A stretch of DNA of 38,445 nt from Spartobacteria bacterium (GTDB taxonomy: Bacteria > Verrucomicrobiota > Verrucomicrobiia > Chthoniobacterales > UBA6821). The stretch lies in assembly GCA_947487385.1 (NCBI GenBank), contig CANKWU010000016.1:1-38445 (forward strand). Direction: 5' to 3'. Position numbers and translations under genes: made by a program. Below the pieces are notes generated by a model. That model ran no database searches, was not told the DNA's origin, and saw nothing but the letters and a program-made list of their open reading frames with translations. Shown one piece after another: positions 26,970 through 35,201 of this stretch; position 1 is the first letter of the stretch; the number at the start of each line of letters is the position of its first letter.

Positions 26970-28309
26970 CCGGTCGGACAGACGACAACAAGAGCGGAGC
27001 TGAAGCTGGCTACCGTGGGTTTTTGGGCCTCATGCCCGTACCTTATGACCGCGGGATTTTCAACTTTCATTGGTTCAATTTTTTCAACGCCATCTGCTTT
27101 CAGATTATCCTTGGGGCCCCGATCGTTCTGCTGGCTAAGGATTTGGGGGCTAACTCCATCACGCTGGGTATCATTGAGTCGTTCACCCCTCTCATGACCA
27201 TCCTTCAGCTTCCCGCTGCGCGGCATCTGGGGAAATACAGCTATCGCTCCTTTGCCCTTATGGGATGGGGGCTTCGCTCGGTTTTCATTGCGACCTCGGC
27301 GATCGTTCCCCTTCTCTCGTTCTGGCCCAAGGACGTGAGGCTGGGATTGTTGCTGGGCAGCCTCTTTCTATTTAATGTGATCAGGGGAGTTTCCTCCGCT
27401 GCATTCCTTCCGTGGATTACAGGTATCGTGCCTGGCATGATGAGGGGGCGTTACATCGGTGTTGATCAAACTTTCGTCTATGGCGGATCGCTGCTGACCA
27501 TGCTCCTTTCCTCGCTCCTGATGAGGGGACAGATCGAGCCGTGGCGCTACTCGGTGGTTCTCGGAATTTCCGTCATGGGGGCGGCGGTGAGTCTGCTCTT
27601 CCTGCGGTTGATTCCCGATGCCCGTCATTCAGATGCCACCGCGGCTTCTTCGGAACACATCTCAATTCTCCAGATGCTCTCCCTGATACCTTTCCGAAAC
27701 CTGATCCTCTTCAGCCTGCTCTATGCCACCGTCACGGGAGGACTCTCTGTTTTTCCCGTCGAGTACCTCCGGATGCAGGCCCAGTTCACTCCCTCCACGA
27801 TCTTTGCCCTCTCTGCGGCGACGTTTTTTGCCCCGATGCTTATTCTCCAGTGGTTGGGCCGTATCGTGGATCTTGTCGGCAGCCTCGCCGTTATGCGCGC
27901 CTCAATCCTCCTTTTTACGATGGTGCTGGCAGTCTGGTTCGCCATGTCGGCTGGGCTGATCAATCCAGACTGGAAGATGGTTCTCTTCTTGAACTTTACC
28001 GGCGGAATAGGTGTTGCTGGACTGAACCTTGCCAGCCTGCATCTCGGCATGTCGATCGTCCCCGTTTCGGGAAGAAATCACTTCTTCGCCCTCTCCACCG
28101 TCATCACGAGTCTCGGTCTGGGATTGGTTCCGATCCTCTGGGGGGCGATTCTGGATCTCCTGGGGGGCATGGATCTGCTGCTTGGTCCCTTTCACATCCG
28201 TCGTCACAGCATCTACTTCCTCGGCATCTCCCTGCTCTCCCTGGTAGCCCTCTTAATGACACGGATCCTGATCCGTCCCGTTCAGGTTCACACCCCTCAA
28301 TCAGTTTAG
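26966..28309 (+). CDS. MFS transporter
   Basis: A 447-residue membrane protein with about 12 hydrophobic segments and a polar central loop (LIPDARHSDATAASSEHIS) between the two six-helix halves. RGVSSAAFLPWITGIVPGMMRGRYIG resembles the conserved helix 4-5 region of MFS proteins. The start GTG overlaps the lysS stop by 4 nt, so translation is coupled. The substrate is not evident. Coupling to lysS does not by itself indicate a function. Confidence 0.82.
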   Translation: MTGRTDDNKSGAEAGYRGFLGLMPVPYDRGIFNFHWFNFFNAICFQIILGAPIVLLAKDLGANSITLGIIESFTPLMTILQLPAARHLGKYSYRSFALMGWGLRSVFIATSAIVPLLSFWPKDVRLGLLLGSLFLFNVIRGVSSAAFLPWITGIVPGMMRGRYIGVDQTFVYGGSLLTMLLSSLLMRGQIEPWRYSVVLGISVMGAAVSLLFLRLIPDARHSDATAASSEHISILQMLSLIPFRNLILFSLLYATVTGGLSVFPVEYLRMQAQFTPSTIFALSAATFFAPMLILQWLGRIVDLVGSLAVMRASILLFTMVLAVWFAMSAGLINPDWKMVLFLNFTGGIGVAGLNLASLHLGMSIVPVSGRNHFFALSTVITSLGLGLVPILWGAILDLLGGMDLLLGPFHIRRHSIYFLGISLLSLVALLMTRILIRPVQVHTPQSV

Positions 28310-28346
28310 TTCCCTCACCAGTTTAGATTTTTATTCTTTGGCCCTC

Positions 28347-29678
28347 ATGTCACGATTCCCCATGCCTTCAAGCTTAAGCCTGCCAGCGCCTCTCTTCCTA
28401 GCGGCCCGCTATCTCAAGCCGAAGCGCACCTTCTTGGCTGTGATCACGCTGATCTCCGTTCTCGGGGTGACCTTGGGCATCACCGTGCTGATCCTGGTCA
28501 TGTCGGTGATGACGGGCTTCGAGCGGGAACTGCAACGCAAGGTGATCGGATTCGACGCTCACCTGCTGGTGACCAATAACGGCCTGATCGAAGGCTGGAG
28601 AGATCTCGTGATAAGATCTGAAAAGACTCCGGGAGTGGTTGCCGTAGCGCCATTTGTCCAGGGGCCGGTGATCGTGGAGTTCAACCACCAGCGTCTCGCC
28701 CCGAAGATCCGCGGGATCGAACCGTCGCTTGAGCTCAAGGTGAGCGATCTCTCCAAGTTCATCATCTCTGGCAAGTTGGACCTTGGCGGAGACAGCACCG
28801 TCATTGGATCCGAGCTTGCGCGTACCCTTGGCGTCCATGTCGGGGATGTCCTTACCATCTATTCCCCTGGGAATCTGGGTGAGGTCATCGAGCAGTTGGA
28901 CCAACTCAAGCAGAAGCACGGCAAGGGACCCAGGGGATCAAGTGTCGAGGAGATCGACTCGATCCGCCAGATGGTGCTGCCCACCCAGTTGACGGTCACC
29001 GGCATCTTCGAGAGTGGTCGCTACCTCTACGACAGCGAGTTTCTGCTTGTTCCCCTACACATCGGTCAGGAGCTCTACGGCTTGGGAGGATCGATCCACG
29101 GACTTTCCATCCGGACAGTCGATGCTAATCGTGCTGCCGAGATCAGGGAGGATCTCAGGAAGAACCTTCCGGAAGAGCTCTCCTGCATCACGTGGATGGA
29201 TCTGAACAAGCAGCTCTTCGATGCGATAGCGATGGAGCGCCATGTCATGTTTTTCCTGTTGATGTTCATCATTCTGGTGGCCGCCTTCGGCATCATGAAT
29301 ACCCTCATCACGGTGACGGTGCAGAAGACCCGGGAGATCGGCGTGCTGAAGGCACTGGGGGCACGCACTTGGCAGATCATCGCTGTCTTTCTACTCCAGG
29401 GAATGGTGGTCGGTCTGATCGGCGTGGCCAGCGGACTCGTGCTGGGAATGACATTGATTCGCTGGCGCAATGAAGTCAGCCAGTGGTTGGCTTCAGTCTT
29501 GGGCGTGGAGATCTTTCCGCGCAGCGTCTACCAGTTCAACGAGATTCCCGCTGAGATTGTGCCGACAGATGTGGCCCTGATTTGTATCAGCGCTTTTGTC
29601 ATCTGCTCACTGGCAGCGTTGATCCCGGCCTGGATTGCCTCCCGGATGGATCCGGTCAAGGCGCTCCGCTGCGAGTGA
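28347..29678 (+). CDS. lolC: LolC/LolE-family ABC transporter permease
   Basis: A 443-residue permease of the MacB/FtsX fold. An N-terminal membrane helix (FLAVITLISVLGVTLGITVLILVMSVMTGFE, residues ~30-60) precedes a large periplasmic domain (to about 300). Three further helices close the protein, including the coupling-helix motif VQKTREIGVLKALGA and the terminal ASRMDPVKALR. LolCDE extracts lipoproteins from the inner membrane for transfer to the outer membrane. The ATG at 28347 was chosen; a TTG at 28338 is possible. The ATPase lolD, often the next gene, is absent here. Confidence 0.88.
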   Translation: MSRFPMPSSLSLPAPLFLAARYLKPKRTFLAVITLISVLGVTLGITVLILVMSVMTGFERELQRKVIGFDAHLLVTNNGLIEGWRDLVIRSEKTPGVVAVAPFVQGPVIVEFNHQRLAPKIRGIEPSLELKVSDLSKFIISGKLDLGGDSTVIGSELARTLGVHVGDVLTIYSPGNLGEVIEQLDQLKQKHGKGPRGSSVEEIDSIRQMVLPTQLTVTGIFESGRYLYDSEFLLVPLHIGQELYGLGGSIHGLSIRTVDANRAAEIREDLRKNLPEELSCITWMDLNKQLFDAIAMERHVMFFLLMFIILVAAFGIMNTLITVTVQKTREIGVLKALGARTWQIIAVFLLQGMVVGLIGVASGLVLGMTLIRWRNEVSQWLASVLGVEIFPRSVYQFNEIPAEIVPTDVALICISAFVICSLAALIPAWIASRMDPVKALRCE

Positions 29679-29684
29679 GTCCAA

Positions 29685-29709
29685 CGGACTAGGAAAGCGC
29701 TGATTAGTC
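29685..29709 (+). terminator. Weak hairpin after lolC
   Basis: gacta at 29687-29691 can pair with tagtc at 29705-29709 around a 13-nt loop, 8 nt after the lolC stop. There is no T tract. A terminator or processing site is possible but unproven. Confidence 0.2.
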
Positions 29710-29721
29710 GCATAGAGGCCG

Positions 29722-29979
29722 TCACGGAAGAACTTGCCGAGGTCTTCTCATCTCCGCATGAGAACTTTGATCGTAAATCACGAGTCGGTCAGCTCGGCTG
29801 ATCGGGAGATATTTTATCCTGCTTTCCCCGAGTTGCCCCGAGCCTTCCCGGGAATCTCGATTAGCAAATTCTTCGGGGGTAACGGGAACCACGGGGGCAT
29901 AGCCCGCCTCAGCGAGTACGGCGAAAGTCCTGATTATACTGACCGGATCCATGGCGAGGACGATATCCACAGTTCCTAG
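29722..29979 (-). pseudogene. Nucleotidyltransferase-like remnant
   Basis: This fills most of the 310-bp gap between lolC and pyrF. The minus-strand frame reads ITLGTVDIVLAMDPVSIIR, then FAVLAEAGYAPVVPV and TPEEFANRDSREG. This resembles the central part of stand-alone nucleotidyltransferases (DUF6036-like), which have a DVDIV-type strand, a helix, then a GYxPxxPV stretch. The catalytic N-terminus is missing (stop just upstream), and the residues after FANRDSREG do not resemble the family. I read it as a decayed fragment. The plus-strand ORF in the same place has no recognisable features. Confidence 0.35.
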
Positions 29980-29988
29980 AGTAATTTG

Positions 29989-30699
29989 TCAGCTTAGTTC
30001 AGCGATGACATTGGCGTAGGCTTCCTTAGGGCTCTCGGCGGCGGTGATCGGGCGACCGATCACTAGCCAGTCGGAGCCGGCCTTGACGGCCTCCGCAGGA
30101 GTCATCACCCGTTTCTGATCTCCCGCAGCCGCCCAGGTGGGACGGACACCTGGAGTAACGATCCGGAGGTTATTTCCAAAGGATCCGCGGATAGCGGAAA
30201 TTTCCAGAGGACTGCAAACGATACCGCCAATACCCGCTGCGGAAGCCAAGCCAGCCAGGCGGAGAACCTGCTCCTTTGGTTCCACATTGATGCCCGTAGA
30301 GGAGAGTTGGTCGGAGTCCATGCTAGTGAGGACGGTCACGGCTAAGATTAGTAAATCCGTTCCCTCTACTGACTTTGCGGCGGCCTCCATCATGACGGGT
30401 CCACCCACAGCATGGATTGTCGTCATCGCGACACCAAGGCCTGCCGCCGAGCGGATGGCATGGGCGACGGTGTTCGGAATGTCATGAAATTTCAGATCAA
30501 GAAAGATCTCGCACCCACGCGCCTTTACCGCCTTGACCACAGAGGGACCCTCGGCCGTAAAGAGCTCTAGGCCAATCTTGCAGAGTGCCGGGGGTTCGCC
30601 GTGATCGGCTATGGAATCAATGAGTCTCAGGGCTCCATCGGTATCGGGAACATCGAGAGCGATGATGATTTTGTCTTGGGCTCGGGACGGTAGTTTCAC
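29989..30699 (-). CDS. pyrF: Orotidine 5'-phosphate decarboxylase
   Basis: A 236-residue PyrF of normal length. IIIALDVPDTDGAL opens the barrel, CKIGLELFTAEGP follows, and the catalytic segment FLDLKFHDIPNTV has the DxKxxD Lys and Asp residues. TPGVRPTWAAAGDQKRVMTPAEAVKAGSDWLVIGRPI is the phosphate-binding end. It decarboxylates OMP to UMP, the last step of pyrimidine synthesis. The start is GTG at 30699. It is divergent from ispE with only 28 nt between start codons. Confidence 0.94.
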   Translation of the reverse strand: MKLPSRAQDKIIIALDVPDTDGALRLIDSIADHGEPPALCKIGLELFTAEGPSVVKAVKARGCEIFLDLKFHDIPNTVAHAIRSAAGLGVAMTTIHAVGGPVMMEAAAKSVEGTDLLILAVTVLTSMDSDQLSSTGINVEPKEQVLRLAGLASAAGIGGIVCSPLEISAIRGSFGNNLRIVTPGVRPTWAAAGDQKRVMTPAEAVKAGSDWLVIGRPITAAESPKEAYANVIAELS

Positions 30700-30727
30700 A
30701 CGATGATGGGGCTCTTAATGATATAAC

Positions 30728-31591
30728 GTGACACAGACCATCTCACTCACGGCTCCGGCCAAGATCAACCTTTCTCTCCGCATCTTGGGAGTGAGGCCTG
30801 ACGGTTTTCATGAATTGGAGACACTCATGGTGCCCATCACTCTTGCTGATACGGTCGAGGTCTCTCATGGGATAAGTCATGGAATCACGATGATCTGCAA
30901 TGATCCCGAACTCCCCACAGGCTCCGATAACCTCTGTGTGAAAGCCGCCGAAGCCTTCCGTGCTGCCACTGGCCTCGATCATGGGATCGCGATCACGCTA
31001 TTAAAGCGAATCCCTCACGGAGCCGGACTGGGCGGAGGAAGCAGTGATGCCGCTGCCGTACTGAAGGGACTGAACGAACTCTTCGATGATCCTCTTGTTG
31101 ATGAAGAGCTTCATCAGATTGCGGCAACGCTCGGCTCTGATATCCCGTTCTTCCTTGGAAACGGAGCGATTTGGTGCCGGGGGAGGGGTGAGATTTTGGA
31201 AACGGCTTCCGCTATTCCCCAGCGAAGACTCCTGCTCATCAAGCCACCCTTCCCAGTGCCGACCGCATGGGCCTACAAAAAATATGCCGAGCTGAAGGAA
31301 TCAAGAAAACTTCCAGATCAGGCCGAGAAGCAATTTCTCGGCGAGTTGGAAATCATCAACGACTTGGAGTCCGCTGTTTTTCACAAGTACCTCCTGCTTC
31401 CAGTCATGAAATCATGGCTGCGCGAGCAATCTGGTGTCGAAGCCTCCTTCATGACTGGCTCCGGTTCCACGATGGTTGCGGTGCTTGCTCAGGAAACAGC
31501 CTCCGAGAAAATCTCAATGCTCAAGAAGGGTATCCGCTCCGAATTCGGGGAGACGATGTGGCTCTGCGAGACGGGGTGGGGAGTTTATTGA
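30728..31591 (+). CDS. ispE: 4-diphosphocytidyl-2-C-methyl-D-erythritol kinase
   Basis: A 287-residue GHMP kinase. LTAPAKINLSLRILGVRPDGFHELETLM at the N-terminus and the ATP-binding loop PHGAGLGGGSSDAAAVL near residue 96 are diagnostic of IspE. The late motif ASFMTGSGSTMVAV is also conserved. It phosphorylates CDP-methylerythritol in the non-mevalonate (MEP) isoprenoid pathway and so supplies precursors to UppS. The start is GTG at 30728. No other MEP genes are adjacent. Confidence 0.93.
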   Translation: MTQTISLTAPAKINLSLRILGVRPDGFHELETLMVPITLADTVEVSHGISHGITMICNDPELPTGSDNLCVKAAEAFRAATGLDHGIAITLLKRIPHGAGLGGGSSDAAAVLKGLNELFDDPLVDEELHQIAATLGSDIPFFLGNGAIWCRGRGEILETASAIPQRRLLLIKPPFPVPTAWAYKKYAELKESRKLPDQAEKQFLGELEIINDLESAVFHKYLLLPVMKSWLREQSGVEASFMTGSGSTMVAVLAQETASEKISMLKKGIRSEFGETMWLCETGWGVY

Positions 31592-31595
31592 AAAC

Positions 31596-31685
31596 TCACA
31601 GGGATTAAGGGGATAAATGAGATTTGAGAAGTGATGATCAACAGCCGGATTTTACCCATCCCTTCTATCCCCTTTATCCTTGTGA
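31596..31685. terminator. Inverted repeat between convergent ispE and larE
   Basis: Arm 31596-31616 (tcacagggattaaggggataa) pairs with arm 31665-31685, which reads tcacaaggataaaggggatag on the reverse strand: 18 of 21 positions match. It occupies the whole gap between the ispE and larE 3' ends and could terminate transcripts from both sides. The arms resemble the aaggggat-type intergenic repeats seen in PVC genomes. Confidence 0.5.
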
Positions 31686-31697
31686 ACTCTTGCTACA

Positions 31698-32522
31698 CTA
31701 CCTTTGTAGCGGAGTTGGATCGATCTCGACGCGGCTGAAGCCGCTTGCCGAGAGGGCAGCGATGAGTGTGAACCGCGTTGATTCCAGCCGAGGCATTTCC
31801 TCTGGGGAGACCTGCACCTTGGCGCCCGGACGATCAATTCCTTCCAGCGGTACGTAGCGGACGCGGAAGACCTTGAACCCGAACTGCCGAACGATTGCCT
31901 CGCCACGTTCCACATAATCAAGGGCCTCGATGGTCACGCGTGTGCCATGGGGGATACGAGAACTAAGACACGGCTGGGCCGGTGCATCCGCAGTCGGAAG
32001 GCCTAGCTTGCGGGAGAGTGCACGGACATCGGCCTTGGTGAAGCCTGCTTCCTTGAGCGGGGCGATCACGGAGAACTCGGCAGCCGCCTGTGAGCCTGGC
32101 CGCAGGTGTGCCGGGTCGTCGGCATTCTCCCCGTATGCGATGGATGCGAATCCTCGCTCCCGTGCCACCTGATCCATCCGGGTGAAGAGCTCGGCCTTGC
32201 AGAAGTAGCAGCGGTTTATCGGATTCTCCGCATAGCGTGGATCCTCTAATTCCGTGGTGGCGACCAGCTCAAGGTGCACCCCCATTTCTTTTGCTACCCG
32301 GACGGCTTCATTCAAGGAGGCACGGGGAAGGCTGGGCGAGTCGGCGATGATGCCGGTGGCCTGATTACCAAGCTTCCGATGGGCGATTGCCAGTAACAGT
32401 GTGCTATCGACGCCTCCTGAGTAGGCGATCAGCAGGGGAGCATGCCGGGAGAGGATTTCCTCGAGGAGAGCCTCCTTCACTGCCAGATCAGACAGCGTCG
32501 AGCTTTGGGAAGATAAGGTCAC
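31698..32522 (-). CDS. larE: ATP-dependent sacrificial sulfur transferase LarE
   Basis: A 274-residue PP-loop protein. LLIAYSGGVDSTLLLAIA near residue 31 is the ATP pyrophosphatase loop. NPINRCYFCKAELF and the C-terminal QPCLSSRIPHGTRVT near 185 match LarE; the cysteine in this motif is the one that donates its sulfur in known LarE proteins. LarE completes the nickel-pincer cofactor of lactate racemase-type enzymes. larB and larC are not in the window. The gene overlaps hemQ by 4 nt and is downstream of it on the minus strand. Confidence 0.88.
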   Translation of the reverse strand: MTLSSQSSTLSDLAVKEALLEEILSRHAPLLIAYSGGVDSTLLLAIAHRKLGNQATGIIADSPSLPRASLNEAVRVAKEMGVHLELVATTELEDPRYAENPINRCYFCKAELFTRMDQVARERGFASIAYGENADDPAHLRPGSQAAAEFSVIAPLKEAGFTKADVRALSRKLGLPTADAPAQPCLSSRIPHGTRVTIEALDYVERGEAIVRQFGFKVFRVRYVPLEGIDRPGAKVQVSPEEMPRLESTRFTLIAALSASGFSRVEIDPTPLQR

Positions 32523-33355
32523 AGATTCAACCGATTGCAGAGATCGGGGATATCCATCCGGATGCCGATGAAGAAATCGCCGAACTCCGCATAATGGGAG
32601 CTCACCACGTCAAAGCGCATCTCATAGACGATCGCCTTGATCTCGCTAGTGGTCTTCGCGAAGAGGGTTACTCCCCATTCCATATCATCGAGTCCGGTCG
32701 AGCCGGTGATGAGCTGTAGGACACGGCCTGCATAGGTCCGCCCGATTTTGGCATGGCCCGCCATCAGGCGTTTGCGATCCTCAAAAGGGAGTGCGTACCA
32801 GTTGAGCTGATGCATCCGTCTCTTGGACATCGGATAGAAGCAGAAGACCGGCCACTCCCCAGCCTCCGGAAGCTCGGGATAGACACGGCGGCGCATGTAC
32901 TTCTCCATACGGTCATGGAACTCGGCGATCTTGGTCGCGAACTCGGGCGTCTCCGGGTCAATCCCCTCGGCTTTGAGTTCTGCGCTGTATTCTGCTTCAG
33001 AGGTCGTGTACTCGCTCCGCTCGGTCATTGATAACCATGAGAAGGCTGGAGTCAGCATGCCGGCCCCAAGCCCCTCGCCGAGCATCTTGGAGCAGCGGTC
33101 GGCGACCTGAAGATCAGGAGTGATCAGCATGAACCCAAGGTCGGCCTTCGGACTCACCACGCTGTAGGGGAGGAGCTGGGTCTGGGGTAGAGACTGAATC
33201 TCCCTGACGATTCTGGCCAGGCCATCGCGCCTCTTGCGCCGATCAGCTGCCTCCAGATAAGACCAAGGCTCCTGCTCCATGCGGTAAAAGAGATGCACGA
33301 CATGAAGGCCCTCGGTGGGCAGGATCGCGGGGAGTGCGGTAGTGGATTCGCTCAT
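32519..33355 (-). CDS. hemQ: HemQ-type coproheme decarboxylase (chlorite dismutase family)
   Basis: A 278-residue protein of the Dyp/Cld superfamily. HVVHLFYRMEQEPW at the start, FCFYPMSKRRMHQLNWYALPFEDRKRLMAGHAKIGRTYAGRV (with the YPMSKRR loop and the proximal-His segment) and LQLITGSTGLDDMEWGVTLFA match HemQ. The enzyme converts coproheme III to heme b in the coproporphyrin-dependent pathway. Other Cld-family activities cannot be fully excluded by eye. It is divergent from mrp with 103 nt between and overlaps larE by 4 nt. Confidence 0.85.
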   Translation of the reverse strand: MSESTTALPAILPTEGLHVVHLFYRMEQEPWSYLEAADRRKRRDGLARIVREIQSLPQTQLLPYSVVSPKADLGFMLITPDLQVADRCSKMLGEGLGAGMLTPAFSWLSMTERSEYTTSEAEYSAELKAEGIDPETPEFATKIAEFHDRMEKYMRRRVYPELPEAGEWPVFCFYPMSKRRMHQLNWYALPFEDRKRLMAGHAKIGRTYAGRVLQLITGSTGLDDMEWGVTLFAKTTSEIKAIVYEMRFDVVSSHYAEFGDFFIGIRMDIPDLCNRLNL

Positions 33356-33458
33356 GCCAATAATTTGATCGCGACACGGATTTTGGCAACCTTCTTAACT
33401 TTGAGTCCTAGGAGCCATTCTCTCTCGTCATTTTTCGCAATGTTTCTAGGATCGTCAA

Positions 33459-34472
33459 ATGATTGACGAAAAGCAGGTCCGCGATCTTCTGGCCAAGGTT
33501 CCCTATCCCGGGTTCACCCGCGACATCATCTCCTTCGGGATCGTCAAGGCCATCACCATCGGGTCGGAGATCAAGGTTCAGCTTGTCGTCTCGACCAATG
33601 AGACCGGGGTGGGTGCCAAACTTCGATCGAGTGTCGAGCAGGCATTGAAGGAGCTTCCTGGAAAGCCCCCGATCAGCGTGCTCGTCGACGTGCAGGCTCC
33701 AGTTCAGTCATCCGGACAGGGACCCACGAGTATCGAAGGGGTGCGTCGTGTCATCGCCGTGGCGAGTGGAAAGGGAGGCGTGGGTAAGTCCACGGTTGCC
33801 GTGAACTTGGCGGCCGCATTTGCTGCCCAGGGACTCAAGACGGCGATCTGTGACTGTGACCTGTATGGACCGAGCATTGCCCTTATGTGCGGGACCTCCG
33901 AGCGTCCCTATGCCGACGAGGCAGGAAAGATCATCCCCGTGGAATCCCATGGTCTGAAGCTCATGTCGCTGGGACTGATGCTGGATGACGATTCGCCGGC
34001 TATCCTTCGAGGTCCCATGGTGACTCGCTACACGCAGCAGTTCCTGCGTGATGTGGCCTGGGGTGATCTTGATGTGCTGGTCCTTGATCTGCCGCCCGGG
34101 ACCGGAGACATCCAACTAACCATCGTTCAGACCGTGGCACTCTACGGTGTGGTCATTGTGACCACGCCACAGGAGGTTGCTCTCATTGACGCGCGTAAAG
34201 CCGTCACCATGTTCAAGAAAACGAATGTGCCAATCCTTGGCATCGTTGAGAACATGGCCTGCTTCATTGCTCCGGACGGTAGCCGCCATGAAATCTTCGG
34301 AAGTGGGGGTGGTGCACGAGAAGCAGAGCGTCTTCAGGTTCCTTTTCTAGGATCGCTTCCGCTTGATCCTGCCGTGAGAATTGCCGCTGATGCTGGATTT
34401 CCCATCGTCCTGAGTGATCCTGCGAACCCCGCCTCTCTCAAAATTATGGAGATTGCAGGAAATCTGTCGTAA
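33459..34472 (+). CDS. Mrp/ApbC-family P-loop ATPase (Fe-S carrier type)
   Basis: A 337-residue protein. Residues 1-85 are an MIP18/FSCA-type domain (VPYPGFTRDIISFGIVKAITI). VIAVASGKGGVGKSTVAVNLAAA near 104 is the deviant Walker A. DCDLYGPSIALMCG, LVLDLPPGTGDIQLT and TTPQEVALIDARKAVTMF follow. Known Mrp proteins load Fe-S clusters through a CxxC motif. Here that region reads VENMACFIAPDGSRHEIFG with a single Cys. The FSCA cysteine is also absent (STNETGVGAKL). Function as an Fe-S carrier is plausible by family, but cluster binding is not supported by these residues. Confidence 0.85.
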   Translation: MIDEKQVRDLLAKVPYPGFTRDIISFGIVKAITIGSEIKVQLVVSTNETGVGAKLRSSVEQALKELPGKPPISVLVDVQAPVQSSGQGPTSIEGVRRVIAVASGKGGVGKSTVAVNLAAAFAAQGLKTAICDCDLYGPSIALMCGTSERPYADEAGKIIPVESHGLKLMSLGLMLDDDSPAILRGPMVTRYTQQFLRDVAWGDLDVLVLDLPPGTGDIQLTIVQTVALYGVVIVTTPQEVALIDARKAVTMFKKTNVPILGIVENMACFIAPDGSRHEIFGSGGGAREAERLQVPFLGSLPLDPAVRIAADAGFPIVLSDPANPASLKIMEIAGNLS

Positions 34473-34479
34473 AAAACCG

Positions 34480-34507
34480 TTGCAATCGCTTGAGGCGCTT
34501 TTAACCT
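34480..34507 (+). promoter_or_regulatory. Possible sigma-70-like promoter for the ferredoxin gene
   Basis: ttgcaa at 34480-34485 and taacct at 34502-34507 are 16 nt apart, about 10 nt upstream of the ferredoxin ATG. The spacing is acceptable and the match to consensus moderate. If used, the 5' leader would be only a few nucleotides long. Confidence 0.25.
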
Positions 34508-34516
34508 TTTCACACT

Positions 34517-34747
34517 ATGGCTGACGTATCCAACAAGTATCCCGAGAATGTGGCAGGAGCATATTACTGCGATGACCAATGCATCGATTGTGATCTTTGC
34601 CGCGAGACCGCCCCTGCCAACTTCACGCGCAACGAGGATGGCGGACACTCCTACGTCTTCAAGCAGCCCGAGACTCCAGAAGAGGAGGCTCTCTGCAAGG
34701 AGGCCATGGAAGGCTGTCCCGTCGAGGCGATCGGCAACGACGCCTAG
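34517..34747 (+). CDS. Small [4Fe-4S] ferredoxin
   Basis: A 76-residue acidic protein. Cysteines at C18, C22, C25 and C28 (CDDQCIDCDLC) and a later CPVEAIG form the pattern of a one-cluster bacterial ferredoxin. Net negative charge (many Glu/Asp) is usual for electron carriers. It lies between the Mrp-type gene and the DciA-like gene. Its redox partner is unknown. The leader is SD-less. Confidence 0.85.
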   Translation: MADVSNKYPENVAGAYYCDDQCIDCDLCRETAPANFTRNEDGGHSYVFKQPETPEEEALCKEAMEGCPVEAIGNDA

Positions 34748-34775
34748 GGAGCACTCTAGGAAGCGCTTCCCTAGT
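34741..34775 (+). terminator. Palindromic hairpin after the ferredoxin gene
   Basis: ctaggaagcgcttccctag (34756-34774) is a near-perfect palindrome. An alternative stem pairs cctaggga, which includes the ferredoxin stop, with tccctag. There is no T tract, so termination is uncertain and a processing or attenuation role is possible. Confidence 0.3.
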
Positions 34776-34786
34776 CCACGGATCTG

Positions 34787-35188
34787 ATGGCCGCACCTCG
34801 ATCTGGTGCAGATGAGACGGGGGGGCGATATCCTCAGAAGTGGTCACCCGCAAAGAGGGTGACATTTGAATGGAGAGGACTTCCGGAAGACTCCCGTCCC
34901 GATCGTGCAACGACCATCGGGGATGTTCTCGGGAAGCTTCTCCCCAAGCTCGGACTTAACACCCGCATCAAGGAGGCCGACATCATGGCGGCCTGGAAGG
35001 GGATTGTGGGAGACTTTATTGCCCAGCACTCCCAGCCCGAGCGTCTGGTTGCCGGCACGTTGATGATACGGGTGATCCAGCCGAGTGTCCGCTACGAACT
35101 CGACCGCACCTGGAAACCACAGATCATTTCAAAGCTCCGGGATCAATTCGGGGAAAAAGTGATCCGTGATATCAAATTCATCCTTTGA
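34787..35188 (+). CDS. DUF721 (DciA-like) protein
   Basis: A 133-residue protein. Residues 42-125 (TIGDVLGKLLPKLGLN, EADIMAAWKGIVGDFIAQHSQP, LMIRVIQPSVRYELD) match the DUF721/DciA family, proteins thought to load the replicative helicase DnaB in bacteria without DnaC. The N-terminal 40 residues are low-complexity and charged. It overlaps the upstream extension of folB; the folB ATG itself is 13 nt after this stop. The role in replication is inferred from the family only. Confidence 0.75.
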   Translation: MAAPRSGADETGGRYPQKWSPAKRVTFEWRGLPEDSRPDRATTIGDVLGKLLPKLGLNTRIKEADIMAAWKGIVGDFIAQHSQPERLVAGTLMIRVIQPSVRYELDRTWKPQIISKLRDQFGEKVIRDIKFIL

Positions 35189-35201
35189 GGGAGGCCTGAG
35201 C

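Noticed and set aside
27541-28326. 261-codon plus-strand frame within the MFS gene
   Set aside because: Its translation is Pro/Ser/Arg/His-rich with no recognisable motif, while the overlapping frame gives clear membrane segments.
29734-29979. 81-codon plus-strand frame in the lolC-pyrF gap
   Set aside because: No recognisable motif; the minus-strand frame over the same bases has family-like residues.
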